A DNA stretch of 8,832 nucleotides from an uncultured Collinsella sp. (GTDB lineage: Bacteria; Actinomycetota; Coriobacteriia; Coriobacteriales; Coriobacteriaceae), in the NCBI GenBank assembly GCA_905197385.1, contig CAJJYO010000052.1:1-8832 (forward strand), written 5' to 3'. Numbering within the stretch: position 1 is the first letter of the stretch; each line of letters opens with the position of its first letter. Below, piece after piece: positions 1-5,002 of this stretch. The notes under the pieces are model-generated. The model made no database searches. It was given only the letters and a program-made list of their open reading frames with translations, and was not told where the DNA came from. A program made the position numbers and the translations under genes.

Positions 1-248
1 ACCACCGCGATATAGGGCTTGGCCACAAACCCCGGATCGGTATGCGGAATGGCAATGTTTGCCGCCGGCATGGCAAGACCCGTGGGATAGGCATCCTCGC
101 GCGTGCGAACGGCGTCGAGCCAACCGGATGCAATGTAGCCACGTGGTGCAAGCTCGCCCTCGAGCCGCGCGAACACCTCATCCGGCGTCGCACACTCCCA
201 ATCAAAAAACACCAGCTCAGGCGTAAACAGCGCTTCGTTATCCGCCAT
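1..248 (-). CDS. PTS EIIA component, galactitol/fructose type (EIIA-2 family), 5' part only
   Basis: Partial gene: 82 complete codons are present and the 3' end lies beyond base 1. EIIA proteins take phosphate from HPr and pass it to an EIIB domain for sugar uptake, in the cytoplasm. Seen: residues 54-62 YPTGLAMPA, then IAIPHTD with His69 as the expected phospho-accepting histidine. The spacing between the YPTGL motif and IPHTD is that of the EIIA-2 family, and the YPTGL...IPHTD form most resembles galactitol (GatA-like) EIIA. The ATG at 248 is preceded by AGAGGTGA a few bases upstream. The gene has its own intergenic region after the purN terminator, so it probably starts a separate unit, perhaps with EIIB/EIIC genes beyond the window. 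The sugar cannot be named from this fragment. Confidence 0.85.
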   Translation of the reverse strand, partial: MADNEALFTPELVFFDWECATPDEVFARLEGELAPRGYIASGWLDAVRTREDAYPTGLAMPAANIAIPHTDPGFVAKPYIAV

Positions 249-252
249 GCGC

Positions 253-275
253 TCACCTCTCTCACCTAGTCACCT
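253..275 (-). repeat. Three AGGTGA direct repeats before the EIIA gene
   Basis: On the minus strand AGGTGA occurs three times with 8-9 base periodicity (plus-strand TCACCT at 253-258, 262-267 and 270-275). The copy nearest the ATG is the ribosome binding site. The others may be extra Shine-Dalgarno-like sites or a small regulator site. The rest of 276-324 shows no clear promoter. Confidence 0.4.
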
Positions 276-324
276 GCGACGTTCTTGAATGACCAGTCGT
301 TAAAGCCCGTTCCCGATGACTACC

Positions 325-368
325 CAAAACAAAAGGTGGCCACGCGCGCCTTGGCGCCAATGACCACC
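325..368 (-). terminator. Rho-independent terminator of the purN unit
   Basis: On the minus strand the arms GGTGGTCA (361-368) and TGGCCACC (335-342) pair with one G-U wobble. An inner GCGC-CAAG-GCGC stem-loop lies between them, and the T-rich run TTTTGTTTT (326-334) follows. It lies about 30 bases after the purN stop and separates purN from the EIIA gene. Confidence 0.85.
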
Positions 369-400
369 CTGACTACTCGGCTAAATTGTACTGTGCGCCG

Positions 401-1102
401 CTAGCCGCGAGGCGCGTCAATTGCGACCTTGCCGCTCTCCAGCACGTGGACGCGGCCGTCGGCGAGCATCTGAACAACCTCGGGATACAGCACGTGCTCA
501 ATCGCGTGGATGTGCTCCTCGAGCGTGTCGACATCCCAACCTTCCTCGACAGCCAGCGCGCGCTGGGCGATGATGGGGCCGTTGTCGTAGATCTCGTTGG
601 CAAAGTGCACGGTCACACCGGTTACCTTGACGCCGCGCGCAAAGGCATCGTCGATCGCATGCGCGCCGGTAAAGCTCGGCAGCAGTGCCGGATGCAAGTT
701 GACCACGCGGTTGGGAAACGCCGCCAGCAGCGGCGTGTGCACCATGCGCATGTAACCGGCCATGACCACATATTCGCAGCCGCGCTCGAGCAGCTCGTGC
801 GCGATGATCTCGTCGGCGGCGATGGGGTCGGCATAGACATCCTTGGACAGCGTGAGCGTCTGGATGCCCGCGCGCTCAGCGCGCTGCAAACCCTTAGCCG
901 AAGGACGGCTCGACACCACAAGCTCAATCGAAGCGTTGAGCTTGCCGGCGGCGATCAGATCGATCAGCGCCTGCAGGTTGGTACCCGAACCGCTGATGAG
1001 CACACCGATCTTGAGCGGCTCGGCCGTATCGGTGCCGGTCGGACGGGTGTAGGGCACAAAGCCCAGGCCCTCGGCAGCAGCCATCTGCTCGTTAGCGCTC
1101 AT
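401..1102 (-). CDS. purN: Phosphoribosylglycinamide formyltransferase (GAR transformylase, PurN)
   Basis: Transfers the formyl group of 10-formyl-tetrahydrofolate to GAR to give FGAR, the third step of purine synthesis, in the cytoplasm. Of 233 residues, 31-229 match the family: GSGTNLQALID (38-48) binds the GAR phosphate, NLHPALLPSF (135-144) carries Asn135 and His137, and HFANEIYDNGPIIAQ carries Asp173, giving the full Asn/His/Asp catalytic set. The first ~30 residues are an extension relative to E. coli PurN. An in-frame Met7 is an alternative start, but the ATG at 1102 overlaps the upstream stop (ATGAGCGCTAA, 11 bases), which suggests translational coupling to purM. That upstream partner is here only a purM remnant, so PurN appears intact while its usual operon mate is not. 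Confidence 0.95.
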   Translation of the reverse strand: MSANEQMAAAEGLGFVPYTRPTGTDTAEPLKIGVLISGSGTNLQALIDLIAAGKLNASIELVVSSRPSAKGLQRAERAGIQTLTLSKDVYADPIAADEIIAHELLERGCEYVVMAGYMRMVHTPLLAAFPNRVVNLHPALLPSFTGAHAIDDAFARGVKVTGVTVHFANEIYDNGPIIAQRALAVEEGWDVDTLEEHIHAIEHVLYPEVVQMLADGRVHVLESGKVAIDAPRG

Positions 1103-1541
1103 CGGAGTACACGACCTTACCGGAGCCCTCGACGCACTCGCCCACGCGGAACGGCTTCTCGCCCAGCGCGACCAGGGCCTCGGTCACCGCGGCCTCGTCC
1201 TCGGGAGCGACGATCAGGCACAGGCCGACGCCCATGTTGAAGGTCTTGCATGCCTCGTTGGGCGCGAGCTCGGCCTGGCGCGACACGTAGGTGATGACGG
1301 GAGGAACGTCCCAGCCCATCTCGGCACCGTTGCGGGTGACCACGGCGTCGACGTCGTCGGCGGACGCAAGCTCGTCAAGCGCGGTGAAGTTGCGTTCGCC
1401 GCTGTGTTCGGCGGTAAAGGCGGCGCCGCGATCTGCATCGCGCGAGAGCGTGCCTACGAATGTAGTCTGGTCGTTGGCGTTGACGACCTGGATAAAGTCG
1501 TCGGTAATCATGGATGTGCCGATGGTCGCTATACGCAGCAT
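1092..1541 (-). CDS. Chimeric ORF: Gfo/Idh/MocA oxidoreductase N-terminus fused to PurM C-terminus
   Basis: 149 residues with two unrelated halves. Residues 1-67 look like the first half of a Gfo/Idh/MocA Rossmann domain: MLRIATIGTSMITDDF (beta-1 and nucleotide loop), TLSRDADRG, then ALDELASADDVDAV. Residues ~68-149 look like the end of AIR synthase PurM: GAEMGWDVPPVITYV, KTFNMGVGLCLIVAPEDE, then EGSGKVVYS to the usual end. The family PurM is about 330-350 residues, so roughly three quarters is missing, including the nucleotide and FGAM sites; the oxidoreductase lacks its catalytic C-terminal domain. Codons after the join favour C/G-ending optimal forms more than those before it. The ATG at 1541 has a GAGGGGG ribosome site belonging to the oxidoreductase gene. 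The frame is open across the join near 1338-1352. Neither activity is expected. It is a deletion/recombination product or an assembly error. Confidence 0.8.
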   Translation of the reverse strand: MLRIATIGTSMITDDFIQVVNANDQTTFVGTLSRDADRGAAFTAEHSGERNFTALDELASADDVDAVVTRNGAEMGWDVPPVITYVSRQAELAPNEACKTFNMGVGLCLIVAPEDEAAVTEALVALGEKPFRVGECVEGSGKVVYSDER

Positions 1542-1576
1542 GTGTCCCCCTCGTGCCGTTCGGTTTACAGGATGAG

Positions 1577-1621
1577 TGTAGCGCGAGGGGGCAGGAAATA
1601 GCGTGCGAAAACGCCGCTACA
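1577..1621. other. Inverted repeat between rnhA and the chimeric gene
   Basis: TGTAGCG (1577-1583) and CGCTACA (1615-1621) are a perfect 7-base inverted repeat overlapping the rnhA stop, with a smaller GCGT/ACGC stem inside. It lacks a T run, so it is at best a weak terminator or a processing hairpin. No clear promoter for the downstream gene is visible in 1542-1616. Confidence 0.35.
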
Positions 1622-2102
1622 GGTCGCTTTCGCTAAAGCCGGTGTCGATATCGAGATTGGCTCCGTCGGCCGCGGTGGTGGCGAGTTCGTCGCAGCGCTC
1701 ATTGAGCTCGTGGCCGGCATGCCCCTTAACCCAGATGAATTCCACCTTATGCTTGCTCTTTGCGGCAAGCAGACGCTCCCACAGGTCGCGGTTCTTGACG
1801 AGCTGCTTGTTGGCAGTTTTCCACCCGCGCTTTTTCCAGCCGTCGATCCAGTGCTTGTTGAAGGCGTTGACGACGTATTGCGAATCGGAATGGACCTCGA
1901 CCTCGCAGGGGCGGTTAAGTGCCTCGAGCGCCACGATGACCGCCATGAGCTCCATGCGGTTGTTAGTGGTCTTGGCGTAGCCACGCGAAAGCTCGGAGGT
2001 GAAGGTCTTGCCGGCGGGGTTGGTGTACTTGAGCACGGCGCCGTAGCCGCCGCGTCCCGGATTTGATCGGGCCGAGCCGTCGGTATAGATGATGACCTTC
2101 AC
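1617..2102 (-). CDS. rnhA: Ribonuclease HI
   Basis: Cuts the RNA strand of RNA-DNA hybrids (R-loops, Okazaki primers) with two metal ions. 161 residues, close to the usual ~155. Motifs in order: [12 protein letters not shown] (Asp8), NNRMELMAV (Glu51), [10 protein letters not shown] (Asp73), the basic protrusion [12 protein letters not shown] (85-96), then [17 protein letters not shown] (His128, Asp138), so the catalytic carboxylates and the histidine are all present. The start chosen is GTG at 2102, preceded by AAAGGAA at a good distance; a longer reading to an ATG at 2153 would add 17 residues unlike the family. The C-terminal ~20 acidic residues are a variable tail. It lies between the LysR gene and the chimeric gene with its own -10-like TACAAT upstream. 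Confidence 0.95.
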   Translation of the reverse strand: MKVIIYTDGSARSNPGRGGYGAVLKYTNPAGKTFTSELSRGYAKTTNNRMELMAVIVALEALNRPCEVEVHSDSQYVVNAFNKHWIDGWKKRGWKTANKQLVKNRDLWERLLAAKSKHKVEFIWVKGHAGHELNERCDELATTAADGANLDIDTGFSESDL

Positions 2103-2140
2103 ATGGTTCCTTTCGTTGGGTACGCTTCGTGTGAGTGACC

Positions 2141-2146
2141 ATTGTA
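2141..2146 (-). promoter_or_regulatory. Candidate -10 element for rnhA
   Basis: TACAAT on the minus strand, about 39 bases before the rnhA GTG. No good -35 lies at 17 bases; the upstream side is the GC-rich inverted repeat GCCCGC-C-GCGGGC at 2154-2166 that overlaps the end of the LysR gene. A weak or extended promoter is possible. Confidence 0.35.
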
Positions 2147-2165
2147 GCGCCATGCCCGCCGCGGG

Positions 2166-3104
2166 CTAGCAATCTACGATTTCTACCCCGTCTTCTGACA
2201 GTTGGTCGGCACGGATGATGCGGCTGAGCTCGTCGAGGTATTGCTGCAAGAGGGGAGAGGGTTTGCGATCGTCATGCATGATGTAGCCCACATGCATCGT
2301 TGGGGCGTCTGCTAACGGGATCGATGCCATACCCCACTGCATTTCATTGGAAAGGACACCGGTCGACAGGGTGTAACCGTTCGACGTGATAAGTAAGTTA
2401 GTAAGTGTTCCGCGGTCCGAGATCCGTATGTTGCGGTCGCAAGGGATATAGCTAAAAGGTTCCTCGGCGTAATAGAAGGAGTTTGAGGTTCCCTGCTCAA
2501 AGCTGTAGCGCGTATAGGGCGTGAGGTCGGCAAGGGACAGCTGAGGGCGGCGTGCGAGCGGGTGGCGTTCGCTAACGAAGACGTGGACCGTCGCGTCGAA
2601 GAGGGGATGGAAGCTTGCGCGGGCATCGGCGAAGGCCTTCTGCAGAACGCGGGCGTTAAAGTCATCCAGATACAGAATGCCGATATCGCTGCGAAACGCA
2701 CGGACGTCATCGATGATCTGCGATGTGGTGGTCTCGCGCATGATGAACTCGAACTTGCTGTCGCGGCAGCGCTCGACGACGTTGACAAAGGCCTCGACCG
2801 AAAAGGCGTAGTGCTGGGCGGAAATGGCGAGGCGGGCTTGCGGGGTGCCACCGTCCTCGTAGCGTGCCTCGAGCATGTCGGCCTGCTCTACGACCTGGCG
2901 CGCATAGCCCAAAAGCTCGGTGCCGTCGTTGGTGAGCGTGACGCCGCGGCTGGAGCGCGTAAAGATCTCCAGATGGAGCTCTTGTTCTAGGCTTTTGACG
3001 GCGTTTGAGATGTTGGACTGAGCGGTATAGAGGCGCTGAGCTGCGGCGTTGATTGAGCCGGACTCTGCCACGGCGATCAGAAAACGAAGCTGCTGGAGGG
3101 TCAT
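2166..3104 (-). CDS. LysR-family transcriptional regulator, divergent from metY
   Basis: 312 residues, typical LysR length. Residues 4-62 form the winged helix-turn-helix: LRFLIAVAESGSINAAAQ, then the recognition helix around AQSNISNAVKSLEQEL (28-43) and the wing at RSSRGVTLTNDG. Residues ~90-295 form the two-lobed co-inducer domain. The ATG at 3104 follows GAAAGGA. It is read divergently from metY with a 275-base shared region, the classic layout for a LysR protein controlling its neighbour. I therefore infer that it controls sulfur-amino-acid synthesis, perhaps sensing O-acetylhomoserine, O-acetylserine or another pathway metabolite. The ligand cannot be read from the sequence, and it is not close enough to CysB to name. 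Confidence 0.9.
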   Translation of the reverse strand: MTLQQLRFLIAVAESGSINAAAQRLYTAQSNISNAVKSLEQELHLEIFTRSSRGVTLTNDGTELLGYARQVVEQADMLEARYEDGGTPQARLAISAQHYAFSVEAFVNVVERCRDSKFEFIMRETTTSQIIDDVRAFRSDIGILYLDDFNARVLQKAFADARASFHPLFDATVHVFVSERHPLARRPQLSLADLTPYTRYSFEQGTSNSFYYAEEPFSYIPCDRNIRISDRGTLTNLLITSNGYTLSTGVLSNEMQWGMASIPLADAPTMHVGYIMHDDRKPSPLLQQYLDELSRIIRADQLSEDGVEIVDC

Positions 3105-3120
3105 CGGTGCCCGTCCTTTC

Positions 3121-3152
3121 GATAGCTATCTAAAAAACCGATAACAGGTTAG
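3121..3152. promoter_or_regulatory. Palindromes in the LysR-metY intergenic region
   Basis: GATAGCTATC (3121-3130) is a perfect 10-base palindrome just upstream of the LysR ribosome site. About ten bases on, TAAC and GTTA flank AG in ATAACAGGTTAG. These are candidate LysR-type binding sites or autoregulatory operators, upstream of the metY -35 at 3166. Assignment to this regulator is inferred from position. Confidence 0.35.
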
Positions 3153-3165
3153 CGCTTTTAAGTGA

Positions 3166-3194
3166 TTGACCGAGCGAAACAATGCTCGTACTAT
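3166..3194 (+). promoter_or_regulatory. Sigma-70-type promoter of the metY leader
   Basis: -35 TTGACC (3166-3171), a 17-base spacer, and -10 TACTAT (3189-3194); expected start of transcription near 3201-3203. The spacer edges hold an inverted repeat CGAGC (3171-3175) / GCTCG (3184-3188), placed so that a bound protein would block RNA polymerase. This gives an untranslated leader of roughly 178 bases before metY. Confidence 0.75.
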
Positions 3195-3263
3195 TCAAAA
3201 CACACAAAGGCGGTAGGTAATTAAGCCGACCACGGAACCGGGATGTCAAAGGGAGGACCGCAT

Positions 3264-3317
3264 ATGAACTGCTTGCCAAGACGAATGCCGGGCTCCTGTT
3301 TGCGCCCGTTGGCGTGA
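3264..3317 (+). CDS. Cys-containing leader peptide upstream of metY
   Basis: 17 codons, MNCLPRRMPGSCLRPLA then TGA. The ATG is preceded by GGGAGGA at 3251-3257, an excellent ribosome site at the right distance. The peptide has Cys at 3 and 12, Met at 1 and 8, and rare-looking codons (CCA AGA CGA) just after the first Cys. It lies wholly inside the metY leader, ending 62 bases before the metY ATG. Short Cys-rich upstream ORFs controlling sulfur genes by attenuation are known in mycobacteria. I infer a similar role, with stalling when charged Cys-tRNA is low. What is seen is the ORF, its ribosome site and its codons; the regulatory role is inference. Confidence 0.55.
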   Translation: MNCLPRRMPGSCLRPLA

Positions 3318-3373
3318 TCAGGAGACAGCGACTTACTCTTCTCTTATTTATTTACTTTCGTTCGATCAAGGAG
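3293..3373 (+). promoter_or_regulatory. Possible competing RNA pairings over the metY ribosome site
   Basis: CTCCTG (3293-3298), inside the leader peptide at its Ser-Cys codons, pairs perfectly with CAGGAG (3319-3324). It can also pair over five bases with the metY ribosome site AAGGAG (3368-3373). The two targets sit in near-copies, GATCAGGAGA (3316-3325) and GATCAAGGAGA (3364-3374). A small CGCC-CGTT-GGCG hairpin (3303-3314) lies between. This could switch metY translation on or off according to ribosome position. No intrinsic terminator was found in the leader. Confidence 0.35.
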
Positions 3374-3379
3374 ATCATC

Positions 3380-4690
3380 ATGAGCCAGTTCATCAACAAC
3401 CCCGAGCACACCTTTGGTTTCGATACCCTGCAGCTTCACGTTGGCCAGGAGAGCGCCGATCCCGCATCCGACTCCCGCGCCGTGCCTATCTACCAGACCA
3501 CGAGCTATGTGTTCCGCAACTCCCAGCACGCCGCCGATCGCTTTGGTCTTGCCGACGCCGGTAACATCTACGGCCGTCTGACCAACTCCACCCAGGGCGT
3601 CTTCGAGGACCGTATCGCCGCACTCGAGGGTGGTGTGGCAGGTCTTGCCGTCGCCTCCGGTGCTGCTGCCATCACCTATACCCTGCAGGCTCTTGCCCAG
3701 GCCGGTGACCACGTGGTGGCTCAGAAGACCATCTACGGTGGCTCCTACAACCTGCTCGAGCATACGCTCTCCCAGTTTGGCGTCGAGACCACCTTCGTCG
3801 ATGCCCACAACCTGGACGAGGTCGAGGGCGCCATCAAGGACAACACCACGGTCATCTACCTCGAGACGCTCGGCAACCCCAATTCTGACATCCCCAATAT
3901 CGACGCCATCTCCGAGATCGCCAAGAAGCACGGTTTACCGGTTGTCGTCGACAACACCTTCGGCACCCCGTATCTGTTCCGTCCGCTGGAGCATGGTGCC
4001 AACATCGTCGTCCACTCCGCAACCAAGTTCATCGGCGGCCACGGCACCTCGCTGGGCGGTGTGATCGTCGACGGCGGTAACTTCGATTGGAAGGCGAGCG
4101 GCAAGTATGAGCAGATCGCCGAGCCCAACCCCTCCTACCATGGCGTCTCGTTTGCCGAGGCTGCCGGTCCCGCCGCCTTCGCAACCTATGTCCGCGCCAT
4201 CCTGCTGCGTGACGAGGGCGCCTGCATCAGCCCGTTCAACGCTTGGATCCTGCTCCAGGGCACCGAGACTCTGTCGCTGCGCGTTGACCGTCATGTCGAG
4301 AACACCAAGAAGGTCGTTGAGTTCCTGGCTGGTGATAGCCATGTCGCCAAGGTGAACCACCCGAGCCTGTCTGAGCACCCCGATCACGAGCTCTATCAGA
4401 AGTACTTCCCCAACGGCGGTGCCTCGATCTTTACCTTTGAGATTAAGGGTGGCCAGGAGGCAGCTTGGAAGTTCATCGACCATCTGCAGGTCTTCTCGCT
4501 GCTCGCCAACGTGGCCGACGTCAAGTCGCTCGTCGTGCACCCGGCTACCACCACGCACTCCCAGCTCTCTGCCGAGGAGCTCGCCGAGCAGAACATCACG
4601 CCCTCCACGATCCGTCTTTCCATCGGTACCGAGAACGCCGAGGATATCATTTGGGATCTGAAGCAGGCCTTCGCCGCGCTGGACGAGTAA
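3380..4690 (+). CDS. metY: O-acetylhomoserine sulfhydrylase (O-acetyl-L-homoserine aminocarboxypropyltransferase)
   Basis: PLP enzyme making homocysteine from O-acetylhomoserine and sulfide (direct sulfhydrylation in methionine synthesis), cytoplasmic. 436 residues, the usual MetY length, longer than most cystathionine gamma-synthases. Seen: DTLQLHVGQE and PIYQTTSYVF at the N-terminus, YGRLTNSTQ (64-72), LAVASGAAAI (89-98), DNTFGTPYLFRPLEHGAN (191-208), then HSATKFIGGHGTSLGG with Lys216 as the PLP Schiff-base lysine, and the C-terminal RLSIGTEN. The ATG at 3380 follows AAGGAG by six bases. An in-frame GTG at 3314 would add 22 residues but has no ribosome site and overlaps the leader peptide stop. 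Codon choice is much more biased to optimal codons than in panE or the aldo/keto reductase, suggesting high expression. Control is likely by the divergent LysR protein and the leader. Confidence 0.95.
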   Translation: MSQFINNPEHTFGFDTLQLHVGQESADPASDSRAVPIYQTTSYVFRNSQHAADRFGLADAGNIYGRLTNSTQGVFEDRIAALEGGVAGLAVASGAAAITYTLQALAQAGDHVVAQKTIYGGSYNLLEHTLSQFGVETTFVDAHNLDEVEGAIKDNTTVIYLETLGNPNSDIPNIDAISEIAKKHGLPVVVDNTFGTPYLFRPLEHGANIVVHSATKFIGGHGTSLGGVIVDGGNFDWKASGKYEQIAEPNPSYHGVSFAEAAGPAAFATYVRAILLRDEGACISPFNAWILLQGTETLSLRVDRHVENTKKVVEFLAGDSHVAKVNHPSLSEHPDHELYQKYFPNGGASIFTFEIKGGQEAAWKFIDHLQVFSLLANVADVKSLVVHPATTTHSQLSAEELAEQNITPSTIRLSIGTENAEDIIWDLKQAFAALDE

Positions 4691-4750
4691 GGCGACTTGT
4701 GCAAGGACCCCTTGCGACTCGATAGGTATAACTGCATAAAATGCCTGCTC

Positions 4751-4791
4751 AAGGCGCCTGTGCGAACAATGGTTGCACAGGCGCCTTTTTT
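4751..4791 (+). terminator. Rho-independent terminator after metY
   Basis: A perfect stem GGCGCCTGTGC (4753-4763) / GCACAGGCGCC (4775-4785) with an 11-base loop, extended by AA/TT, runs into a T6 tract (4786-4791). It lies 60 bases after the metY stop. A smaller hairpin GCAAGG-acc-CCTTGC (4701-4715) lies before it. Confidence 0.95.
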
Positions 4792-4837
4792 GCATAGAGC
4801 GGGTGCAAAAACAGGGTTTTTGGCATGCTTTATGCAA
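4790..4837. other. Nested inverted repeat just after the metY terminator
   Basis: The outer arms TTGCATA (4790-4796) and TATGCAA (4831-4837) are perfect. Inside, TGC-AAAAAC (4804-4812) pairs with GTTTTT-G-GCA (4816-4825) with one bulge. It overlaps the T run of the metY terminator. It may be an operator for the next gene, or a second hairpin closing the metY unit. Confidence 0.4.
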
Positions 4838-4848
4838 TCGAGATGTGG

Positions 4849-4925
4849 AAAACTCCTGTTAAGAGGATGTGAGTTTTACGCAATTGACGTGCGCCTTTTG
4901 AGTAAAACCGCAGGTCGCGATTTGC
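4849..4925 (+). promoter_or_regulatory. Upstream region of the secreted protein gene: overlapping inverted repeats
   Basis: AAAACTC (4849-4855) pairs with GAGTTTT (4871-4877), while GTTTTAC (4873-4879) pairs perfectly with GTAAAAC (4902-4908). The two share 4873-4877 and so exclude each other if folded as RNA. TTGACG (4884-4889) is a -35-like box inside the second loop, but no -10 lies at 17 bases; TACTAT near 4932-4937 is a -10-like box lacking a good -35. The promoter of the 5003-5776 gene is therefore uncertain. No riboswitch class was recognised. Confidence 0.35.
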
Positions 4926-5002
4926 TCGGGGTACTATGCAGCGCGATCGAATCACACGCAGCTCAAACGCAGCAAAAACGCACTACGGAGGTTTCTAGCT
5001 AC

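Noticed and set aside
386..1240. 284-codon open frame on the plus strand opposite purN
   Set aside because: It is antisense to a clear PurN with full catalytic motifs. The translation is low-complexity and Arg/Pro-rich at its end, as expected for a shadow of GC-rich codons.
3314..3379. N-terminal extension of MetY from a GTG that overlaps the leader peptide stop (GTGA)
   Set aside because: The frame is open and the overlap would allow coupling, but there is no ribosome site for it, MetY proteins start near MSQF, and the ATG at 3380 has a perfect AAGGAG.
3201..3379. SAM riboswitch or T-box in the metY leader
   Set aside because: I could not find the SAM-I/SAM-IV core or the T-box and specifier features; a leader-peptide mechanism fits better.
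3935..4837. 300-codon open frame on the minus strand opposite metY (and another at 3344-3931)
   Set aside because: Both are produced by the strong C-ending codon bias of metY. Neither has a recognisable domain, and one runs through the metY terminator hairpin.
4697..5002. Longer N-terminus for the secreted protein (in-frame from 4697)
   Set aside because: It would read through the metY terminator and bury the signal peptide. The ATG at 5003 has a GGAGG site and a classic signal sequence.
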